From assembly GCA_964017045.1 (NCBI GenBank), contig OZ024798.1:26004847-26068846 (forward strand): a stretch of 64,000 nucleotides of DNA, given 5' to 3'. The position numbers and the translations under genes are program-made. The notes below the pieces were generated by a model, which searched no databases, had not been told where the DNA came from, and saw only the letters and a list, made by a program, of their open reading frames with translations. Below, piece by piece: positions 55,871 through 64,000 of the stretch. Position 1 is the first letter of the stretch, and the number at the start of each line of letters is the position of its first letter. This DNA is from Omphiscola glabra (Eukaryota; Mollusca; Gastropoda; Lymnaeidae).

Positions 55871-55994
55871 ATCTCTTTGAAATGGTTTTCTCTTACGTCA
55901 CAAGCTAGAAATAGTCTTATGCCAAATCTAGTCAAATTTGACTAACTTCTAAATAAAAATAAGGTCATACTATAACCCCCACAGTTTGAAATTT

Positions 55995-56240
55995 TGAAGT
56001 GAGCACTGTGTCTGAGATATGATGTGAACAGTGTGTCTGAGAAGTGATGTGAAAACTGTGTCTAAGAAGTGATGTGAACACTGTGTCTGAGAAGTGATGT
56101 CAACACTGTGTCTGAGAAGTGATGTCAACACTGTGTCTGAGATGTGATGTCAACACTGTATCTGAGATGTGATGTCAACACTGTGTCTGAGATGTGATGT
56201 CAACACTGCCTGGGGTGCCAAGTAAACACTGTGTCTGAGA
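55995..56240. repeat. 25-bp tandem repeat, about 9 copies
   Basis: Units of CACTGTGTCTGAGATGTGAT GTCAA. It lies about 120 bp from the conserved upstream block of copy B. Confidence 0.9.
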
Positions 56241-56362
56241 TGTAAGTTAAAAAGTAAGAATACAGACCCCGATAAGTTATTTGGACGAGGAACAGACAGA
56301 TTAACGTATAATCAACTAGTTAAATCATGCGAGGCCAATTAAGAGTTAGACAAAGCGTTGAT

Positions 56363-56475
56363 ATGCAAATATCACTAAGCTGGTTGGCTTATTTTGCTAT
56401 TCCCCTGTTTTGTTTCGCGTCCTACCCGAGCCTTCGGCTCACGTGTCTCGTAAACTGGGTCAAGCGGTGACCTTT
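56363..56475 (+). promoter_or_regulatory. Conserved upstream block of schistosomin copy B
   Basis: It contains the octamer ATGCAAAT (56363-56370), CCCGAG, five bases, GGCTCACGTG (56436-56445), AACTGGGTCA (56453-56462) and then TGACCTTTGAAC, which resembles a nuclear-receptor half-site pair. The octamer and E-box are shared with copy C at equal spacing; copy A shares the E-box and AACTGGGTCA. It lies about 195-295 bp before the ATG. Confidence 0.72.
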
Positions 56476-56571
56476 GAACAAAAAAACAACAAAAGTCTCC
56501 ATTCGTACTTCCTGTATTGTCAGATTGGGGGCCTATTATTTCCAAATGAGTTGTCGTCTGGTTTCAGCCTG

Positions 56572-56578
56572 TATATAA
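56572..56578 (+). promoter_or_regulatory. TATA box of schistosomin copy B
   Basis: TATATAA, 78 bp before the ATG; equivalent in position to the copy A box. Confidence 0.65.
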
Positions 56579-56655
56579 TCCAACACAACTTCGTTGTTTT
56601 AACCAACCTGCCCCAGACTTGTAGGCCACACGGAGGAACAGATCATTCAGACAAG

Positions 56656-58215
56656 ATGAGGAAAGAACTCATCATTTTGGCTGTTGTTGTTTGTGGTAAG
56701 TGTTGCTACACTGCATTAAATTGCTTCGTTTGGGCTTTGTCATAGGGATGCCAACTAAAAAAATTATTAATAATTACAGACAAATATTCAAAATATGCAC
56801 ATTGTTTTTTACGGACAGGCAAATTTTATTTATTGATTTTTTGACGGACAAGCAAAAACGGACGGGCAATTTTTTTTACGGGTACTTCAAAAATAAAAAA
56901 ACAACTTACGAAGCTAAAAAAAAATCAAAAATGTATACAACTATAGTATGACTGTGTATGTTTCAGAGGCATAGCTAGAGTATTTGGCGCCCGGGGACAA
57001 GATTCATTTTAAAGAGCCTCCCTTTTTTTTTCAATTCTCAAACCCATTATTTTCATCAATAAAATAATTTCAAATCACATTTTGGCGCCCCTAGCTAGTC
57101 TGGCGTCTAGGGACATCTGTCCCCCCCCCAGCCACCCATTAGCTACGCCTCTGGTATGTTTACTATGTAATTTTGCCTGAGCCTATTTATTAAAATTATT
57201 ATATTGTATGAAAAAATAAGATGACGCAAGTTTCGAACACGCAAGAAGATATCATACAACGTTGTATTGACCCATTTTGTTTCGCTACAAATATATATGG
57301 TACAAATACAATGCCACCCTTTTTTTCTTTCCAGGTATCATAATATAGCTAGTGGGTGAAAATAGTTAATGTCATAACACTTTTTAAAAATTGAAATTCT
57401 TGAAATTCTTTTTTTTTTTAATTATTATTATTCATGATTAGTATTCTTTTCCATTAAATTTATTAGTATTTACCCTTTAAAAACGCAAACTCTTTCAGAC
57501 TTTAAAAAAATCCTAATTTTTACTTATCATTTTTTTATTCAAAAATACCTAGATGTTTAGATCTAATTTATTAATGTTGTGTCAACAACATTTAATAAAA
57601 TAGTCTTTTCTTTTATTTAGTTTAATTATTATGCATTCCCCCCCCCCCCCCCCCCCCGCAGCCGTCCTGGCAGACAACTACTGGTGCCCTCAATCAGGGG
57701 AAGCCTTCGAATGTTTCGAATCAGATCCAAACGCCAAATTTTGCCTGAATAGCGGAAAGACATCGGTGGTCGTCTGCTCCAAGTGCAGGAAGAAGTACGA
57801 ATTCTGCAGGTAAATAAATTCACGTTACAACCGGTGTAAGCATTGCTATTGTTTTGAGTGATTAAAATTTTCGTTTTGAAACATTGAACTAAATAAAATG
57901 GAAGTATTATAGACAAACTGGCATTAGATATTTTAAAACGTAGCGATACGTCATCCAGACTTAAGAGCGACACGTTTGCCTTTAATAGTTTCAGTATTAG
58001 CGTTCAATTTGTTGCAGTGTTAAATCGTCAATCCTGTTTAGTATAGCTGAAATGATAATTGTTTCCAGTAAAAAAAATAAAATAAAATCAAATGACTTGT
58101 AACTTTGACCAGAAATGGCCTGAAGATATCCAAGAGACCCGAGTATGATTGCGGAGCTGGCTGGGAGAGCACCCCGTGCACTGCGGACAACAGTGCTGTC
58201 CCCGCTGTCTTCTAA
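56656..58215 (+). CDS. Schistosomin precursor, copy B (plus strand), three exons
   Basis: The exons are 56656-56695, 57662-57809 and 58113-58215, all GT-AG, with stop TAA at 58213-58215; 96 residues. The signal peptide is the same as in copy A, followed by a 79-residue mature chain with the same eight cysteines and Ile51, Ala70 and Ala74. The C-terminal part reads CGAGWESTPCTADNSAVPAVF in pieces around Cys59 and Cys68. Exon 2 is identical to copy A over all 148 bases, while exons 1 and 3 differ at 3 of 40 and about 10 of 103. Intron 1 carries a hAT MITE and ends in a run of 20 C before GCAG. A polyadenylation signal AATAAA is at 58289-58294. It is divergent from copy A, start codons 4.8 kb apart. 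Role as for copy A: a secreted anti-gonadotropic peptide by family. Confidence 0.95.
56964..57153. mobile_element. hAT MITE, 190 bp, exact 8-bp target duplication, in copy B intron 1
   Basis: The ends are CAGAGGCATAGCTAGAG and CCATTAGCTACGCCTCTG. The octamer GTATGTTT flanks it exactly (56956-56963 and 57154-57161). Same family as 40915-40998 and 38051-38224. It is absent from copy A intron 1, so it inserted after the gene duplication or was lost there. Confidence 0.9.
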
Positions 58216-58288
58216 ACTTGGAAGGTATTTGACTCCCAATTCATTACGTCATTAAGCTTCTGTGTTTCAACGCTGTCCTCGTTGCTCA

Positions 58289-58294
58289 AATAAA
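58289..58294 (+). terminator. Polyadenylation signal of schistosomin copy B
   Basis: AATAAA 74 bp after the stop codon, in the context CTCAAATAAACAGCC. Confidence 0.6.
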
Positions 58295-58804
58295 CAGCCG
58301 TCGACTATGTTAAAAAAATAATCAATAAACAACCGCACATCTTTTTCTTTTCTTTATTTTGTTTTCTTTTTTTGTTTCTAAATAACTTTTGTACTTTATA
58401 TTGGGAACCGTTGGTCTATGACATGTTTACAAAATAATATTTTAATAATACGATACGTTGTTTCTGTGCGAAGGTCCAGCTAGCTTGAGATCCATGTTCA
58501 TTGGGGTAACGAGCATAAATTGAAGACATTAAATACACCTTTACAATGTTTACCTTGTTTTGCAGATGATATCCAGTGATGTCCCTTGGATCCATTGCTA
58601 AGACTGACGTCATATTTCATTAATTTATTGTAACATGCTTCGCTTAGTCATAATTTTTTTTAAACAAATAAAGTTTAAAATTAATTCACATTTTTGTACT
58701 TGACATATTTTGTTTGCTTGTAATGTTGAGTGACAGGATAACAAAGCAAGCCTCTGGAGAGCAAAATATCTCCGTATGCACGATAAAATACCACAACAAA
58801 AACA

Positions 58805-59145
58805 TAACATTAATGTAACATCATCACAACAGCTTACTGGCTCTATAGTAACATCATCATAACAGCATACCGGCTCTATAGTAACATCATCGTAACAGCC
58901 TCGTGGCCCTACAGTAACATCATCATAACAGCCTACTGGCTCTATAGTAACATCATCATAACAGCACACTGGCTCAATAGTATAACATGATCATAACAGC
59001 CTACTGGCTCTATAGTAACATCATCATAACAGCCTACTGGCTCTATAGTAACGTCATCATAACAGCACACTGACTCTACAGTAACATCATCACAACAGCA
59101 TACAGGCTCTATAGTAACATCATCATAACAGCATACTGGCTAGTT
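58805..59145. repeat. 33-bp tandem repeat, about 10 copies
   Basis: Units of TAGTAACATCATCATAACAG CCTACTGGCTCTA. The period is a multiple of three, giving an 11-residue periodic open frame on the minus strand that is not a gene. Confidence 0.92.
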
Positions 59146-59699
59146 TAAACGAATGACAGTGAATCAAAATGGATGCATTTTCTTTATTTTGATAGCGATA
59201 GCAATAACCAGGCGAAACTCTTTCAATAGACGTCATGCGTCACACAAATCTTAATGAGAACTAATAAGTCCCTGATATGGCTAAGAGAATTCACTGAATG
59301 GCTGTTATTTTCACTAGTGAAATAATTTAATGTGGACGTCTCGTGTTCAAATCGTTTGATTTATGTGCTGACAATGTAAAATACAATAAAAGAAAAAGCA
59401 TTTCCGTTTGTCTGGATCAATAACATAGTCTTATCTTATTATTCTTATCTTAAATGAATTTGAAATTTCGAAGCAAATGGAACTTGTTACCAATGATAAT
59501 ATGTTTATTGGTGTGTTGGAAAATAAAAGTCATAGGAAAAAAATTATTGATAAAAAAAAAGTCCCACATTTTGGCCAAAATAAAAAGGAAAATGTCAGAG
59601 GAAGAAGAGTAACAAAATATGAACGTCAGAATCATTAATACACATACAGTATGTGTCACAACTCACAATGCTGAAACTTCAGCATCTTGGACGTGTGGG
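59146..59699. other. Intergenic sequence
   Basis: No feature recognised. Confidence 0.5.
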
Positions 59700-59992
59700 G
59701 TCGTTTGTCAATGGTGCATCGCTCCATTCGTCAATGGTGCATCGCTCCAGGCGTCAATGGTGCATCGCTAGAGCCGTCAATGGTGCATCGCTAGAGCCGT
59801 CAATGGTGCACCGCTCCAGCCGGCAATGGTGCATTGCTCCAGCCGTCAATGGTGCATCGCTCCAGCCGTCAATGGTGCATATCTCTAGCCGTCAATGGCG
59901 CACCATTCCAGCCGTCAGTGGCGCATTGCTCCAGCCGTGAATGGTGCATCGCTCCAGCCGGCAATGGTGCATCGCTCCAGCCGCCACGTATT
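59700..59992. repeat. 23-bp tandem repeat, about 13 copies
   Basis: Units of GTCAATGGTGCATCGCTCCA GCC with substitutions; three plus frames stay open across it. Confidence 0.92.
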
Positions 59993-60435
59993 CCTAGTAG
60001 TGAAAAGGGCGATACGTTGGGCAGCTCAAGCTGGAAATGGGTCTATGGGCAAACGCATCAGCTTTGAAGATGAGTGACTTTCACTGTACTGTGGGTTTTG
60101 GGCACGTACTTTATTTGATTTTATGAGTATCACAACAATAAATTAATAGAGACGTCTATAAGGGAAACATTGCAAAAATAAGTTTGCATTCTTTTTTATA
60201 TCATGCGAAAAAAATCAAGTAATAAAAATCCCACTCTCTTGGAGAGAATAATGACAATAAGAATAAGAGTGATTACTGTTATTTTAGATTTATTTATAAC
60301 AACCGGGGGTAGCATGCAGGTCAATTCTGAAAGATTGGGGAACAAAGATAGTTTTATATCATCAGTTCCAACCGCGCATTGTCCGCAATGATGCCGATAA
60401 TGCTTTATCTGAATAGTGTTATCATTGAACTAGTA

Positions 60436-60620
60436 CAGTGGTTCTCAACCTTTCTAATGCCGCGACCCTTTAACACAGTTCCTCTTGTTGTGGCGAACCG
60501 CCAGCCACAAAATTATTTTCGTTGCTACGTCATAACTGTAAAGTCTTAGGCGACCCATGTGAAAGGGTCATTCGGCCCCCCCCCCCCAAGGGGTCAGGAC
60601 CCACAGGTTGAGAACCGCTG
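60436..60620. mobile_element. SPIN-like hAT MITE, second copy, 185 bp
   Basis: The left end is CAGTGGTTCTCAACCTTTCT and the right end CAGGTTGAGAACCGCTG. The interior repeats GCGACCCTTTAACACAG, TTCGTTGCTACGTCATAACT and GAAAGGGTCATTCGGCCCCC. It is clearly the same family as 41206-41387, but the flanking octamers (AACTAGTA and GTAGCACA) do not match, so one flank has changed. Confidence 0.85.
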
Positions 60621-61269
60621 GTAGCACAATGATGCAATGCGCCTGGTTTTCCCTTTGACTGCTGTACAATGAGAAGTCAGATGTATATGACTTATAATCA
60701 TCTTCACACACACAAACACCGAAACCAACAAAAAAAATCCCTTTCGATTGGTCTCTAGTTTTCCTGAAATCCCGATTCTTCAAAGGAGATCGACCACAAG
60801 AGCTGACTAATTGTTTACATTTCAGTATGTTTTAAAAGCTAGCAGCCAAATGGATCCCATATATTTATTTTTTTACAAAATTAAATATTGCACTAGTTTT
60901 TATCCAAAAGATGTTCTCGAATAAAATAAAAAGCAGACACGCGAAACTGTTCTTTGCTTTATAAATATTATCATTCATAGTCACCGTTTATAGGGCTCTA
61001 AATATTTATTTCATTTCTCTACTTTTGTAATAATGTTTACATTTTTCAGCCTCAATTAAATATGTGTATTTATAGCCCTCCTGATATTTGACCAAATGGG
61101 ACTTATCTATGACTTGAATGCTGTAATGCTGACTCATATTCTTTGAGGTTCCATAACCTCTAACAAAAACCCAAACTGCAGAATATGGAATGTATTTTGT
61201 TTAGTCTTAATTGTTTGGTACCAAAATTAGACTTTTTTTTCGCAGGATTAGATTAGAATAATTATTTGA
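60621..61269. other. Intergenic sequence
   Basis: AT-rich; nothing recognised. Confidence 0.5.
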
Positions 61270-61355
61270 TCCCAATAAAACAATATTTGATCCCAAAGAT
61301 CAGAAAGTTTAACCCCAAGATAAGAATGTTTGATCCCAAGATAAGAATGTTATGA
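61270..61355. repeat. Short array of the 21-bp unit also found upstream of copy B
   Basis: AAGATAAGAATGTTTGATCCC occurs in tandem with diverged partners. It matches the 55735-55870 array and lies upstream of the decayed copy C, as that array lies upstream of copy B. Confidence 0.75.
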
Positions 61356-61404
61356 CTCCTAATTTTTTTTTAATGGATTATCCTGACTTTACAGATATTT
61401 TTAT

Positions 61405-61845
61405 GATTAATATAACTACAATAGAATATAACTACAATAGAATATAACTACAATAGAATATAACTACAATAGAATATAACTACAATAGAATATAACTACA
61501 ATAGAATATAACTACAATAGAATATAACTACAATAGAATATAACTACAATAGAATATATCTACAATAGAATATATAACTACAATAGAATATAACAAAATA
61601 GAATATAACTACAATAGAATATAATCAAATAGAATATAACCACAATAGAATATATAACTACAATAGAATATAACAAAATAGAATATATAACTACAATAGA
61701 ATATAACAAAATAGAATATAACTACAATAGAATATAATCAAATAGAATATAACTACAATATAATATATAACTACAATAGAATATAACAAAATAGAATATA
61801 ACTACAATAGAATATAACAAAATAGAATATAACCACAATAGACCT
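61405..61845. repeat. 16-bp tandem repeat with variant units, about 25 copies
   Basis: Pure AATATAACTACAATAG units on the left give way to a mixture with AATATAACAAAATAG and AATATATAACTACAATAG on the right. Confidence 0.93.
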
Positions 61846-62024
61846 GCTTCTAATAACACAGTCATAGTGCAGGACACACAATTTGAAAACATAAACAATT
61901 TTCCAAAAAAAAAAAACAACAAGGAAGAAAAGAAGAGGTCAAACTAAAGTCAGAGATTTGGAAGACAACTTGTTGAACGCGCAATTGGCGTGTTAAATCA
62001 TGTTGGCCGATTTAGTATTACAAA

Positions 62025-62125
62025 ACCTCGTTATATAAAACCTAATGACATAAAACTTCAGTATATAAAACCTCATGACATAAAACGTCATTATATAAAA
62101 CCTAATGACATAAAACCTCATTCAT
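62025..62125. repeat. Tandem repeat, about 25-bp unit, 4 copies
   Basis: Units of TATATAAAACCTAATGACAT AAAAC. It ends directly before the octamer of the copy C upstream block. Confidence 0.85.
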
Positions 62126-62130
62126 TAATT

Positions 62131-62385
62131 ATGCAAATGGCCATAAGTGGGTTGCCTCATTTTGTTGATCCCCGCTGTTTTGGTTTCCGACCGACCCGAG
62201 ATTCCGGCTCACGTGGCTGTAACTGGGTCACACTGTAACCTTTGCACTGTAGCCTTTGCACTGTAACCTTTGCACAAAATGTCTCGATTCCCATTACCTG
62301 TATAGATTAACGCTTGTTGTGTCGAAAAAACATCTCTGGTCGTTTGCTCAAAATGCAGGAAAAGTACAAATTCTGCTGGTAATTA
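62131..62385 (+). pseudogene. Decayed third schistosomin copy (C): upstream block joined to an exon 2 fragment
   Basis: The upstream part aligns with that of copy B: ATGCAAAT (62131-62138), CCCGAG, GGCTCACGTG (62206-62215), AACTGGGTCA (62221-62230) and a tripled CTGTAACCTTTGCA. Then, without exon 1 or an intron, at about 62321-62377 comes the end of exon 2, encoding KTSLVVCSKCRK, followed by a one-base deletion relative to the other copies and an exon-end-like CTGGTAATT. No exon 3 is found. It cannot make the peptide. Confidence 0.82.
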
Positions 62386-64000
62386 ATTTTGACTTTTTTC
62401 TTTCAATAAATCAAATCAAAATATGAGAAACAACCGGGCGTGTGAAATTTTAAATGAAAAACATTTTAAGGAAGGCGTATGATTTTAACTTTGTTTTCAA
62501 AATTAATTTTCAATTGGTTTAAACTTTGATCCTTTAGTTTGGCATTTCCAAAATGTCGGGTCGTGACGCGGTACCTGGCCACGGTAACGAACGTACCTTC
62601 TTGAAAACCTTCTTGAAAATCTATTTTATTGTATCCTGGCGATTTTTTTTTTTTTTTTTTTTTTGTTTGTGGGGGGGGGGGGGGATTTTGTTATCCCCCC
62701 CCCCCTTATGAAACACTAAAATGACAGAAACTAACGTTGAATCGTGACCAGTGAGGTGAATAATTTTCTGACTCATTGTTCGCAGATAATAATCTCAAAC
62801 AATGGCAGGTCTGCTAGTTGCATCAACCAACCAGATATGTTCTTTAGTTTTAACTAATGTCCGCTAACAATAACCTTGCCACACCTGCCGGACACTTGCA
62901 ATCTTCCCTTTAGCTCTTTTGGAACTCTTTCCGATCTCAAGTACATCGTTTTCTATCCCTCCGCTCTCTACGCCAGATGTTTTTGTGGTCTTCCCGTTCT
63001 CTCGATCCTAGTGGATGTCAATGTTTAAGCGGTATCCTCATTCTAATTATTCGACCTATCTGTGGCGGAAGGTCGTCTAGGGGTTAGGTCCCTCCCAATA
63101 GCCACAGAAACACACACAATCGACTCAGAGCCAAAGCTCCGTTGTCTTTCTCTCTGATTAGTCTGATAATAACTTTAAGAAATGGTTTGAAATAACTGTT
63201 CTTTAATTGCTTGTTTGATGTATAAAGATACAACGTATACAAACTAATCAGGAACAATGCTGTTCATTATTGAAAGAGCCCAGAGAAACAAAACATCCAT
63301 GCACTCTTTCCTTATAAAAGAAACCGTTTCAGCATGACGTCCATAACAACAATTCTGCCACCATAGATCGCACCAACCGGAATTGCGTCATAGCGCATTC
63401 ATGACATGTTACACTTTGTGCGATATACCGGGTATGGGGAATTCCCAAACGAAAAACATATTTTCTTACTATTAAAATTATAAATACGGACACATAACAT
63501 CAACACGCGATATGTCCGTGACACTATCCATTTGCACCTTATCTTCAAAATCTCTTGCTGCACCGGGATTTGAGCTGCCAATCTTCCCAAAAGGCTGTAT
63601 TTAGGATTTTATGGAACCACTTTCCCTTCCAAGAACCTATCTCGACGTGGTGGAGGTGCATACTGACAAGGGGCACAGGCTAATTAGTTCACAACCTAAA
63701 TACATGATTGTTTTTACGGTTTCTGCATTTGGCCATCGACTCACCACAGTAAAATGAATCAATGCAACAAAATCAGTAACAAAGTCAAAGAGAACTGTAG
63801 AGCTTAGAAATTAAATCTGCGACTTATTACATAAATTAAAATTTTACTAAAGAAAGTATAAAATATATCAACATTTATATGAAAACAATTCAACACACAC
63901 TTATCCATTTTTTCATACAAACCCCAAAAAGCCTGCATGGGGCGTCATGATATACTATAATTCTCTGTCCATTTGTTAGTGTGTGTGTGGTCAAATCTTG
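62386..64000. other. Intergenic sequence to the window end
   Basis: It holds a T-run at 62643-62664, G- and C-runs at about 62671-62705, and otherwise single-copy-looking sequence. I could not support a gene or RNA gene here. Confidence 0.5.

Noticed and set aside
57629..57973. Minus-strand open frame of 114 codons
   Set aside because: Antisense to schistosomin copy B exon 2 and its C tract.
58625..58969. Minus-strand open frame with an 11-residue period
   Set aside because: In-frame 33-bp minisatellite, not a repeat protein gene.
63535..63600. tRNA-like B-box on the minus strand (GCTCAAATCCCGG)
   Set aside because: No A-box or foldable cloverleaf could be found around it.

Overview
This window is eukaryotic and almost certainly molluscan. 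Its coding regions are split by GT-AG introns, intergenic DNA is AT-rich, and much of it is minisatellite arrays, LINE fragments and small hAT-type transposons. Two genes encode a 79-residue, eight-cysteine secreted peptide that I recognise as schistosomin, the anti-gonadotropic peptide described from the pond snail Lymnaea stagnalis. Two short elements also look like SPIN hAT transposons, a family reported in Lymnaea. I therefore read the window as Lymnaea stagnalis or a very close lymnaeid.

Layout. (1) 1-11,000: no protein-coding gene; tandem arrays (20-, 69-, 31-, 46- and 20-bp units), a LINE 3' end at 4.4-5.1 kb and a 1.26-kb TIR element at 7.7-9.0 kb. (2) 11,366-25,779, minus strand: twelve coding exons of a USP6NL/RN-tre-type Rab GTPase-activating protein, 816 codons recovered; its extreme N-terminus is not found. 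LINE remnants, a hAT MITE and a foldback element lie in its introns. (3) 25,780-39,200: mostly non-coding, with arrays, one orphan candidate exon (33,461-33,559) and three LINE 3' fragments. (4) 39,227-46,049, plus strand: a five-exon gene for an unrecognised 366-residue protein. A minisatellite in its third intron has copied the exon-3 splice donor about 15 times. (5) 48,871-58,215: two schistosomin genes head to head, about 4.8 kb between start codons, then a decayed third copy at 62.1-62.4 kb. All three share a compact upstream block containing GGCTCACGTG and AACTGGGTCA. (6) 58.3-64 kb: further arrays, a second SPIN-like element and unremarkable sequence.

The main discovery candidates are the duplicated schistosomin locus with its shared upstream block and an exon 2 that is nucleotide-identical between the two genes, and the minisatellite built from a functional 5' splice site. 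The USP6NL-type gene, the unknown gene and the schistosomin cluster have no evident functional link. Exon boundaries were set by hand from splice consensus, reading phase and family similarity; no search or transcript data were available.
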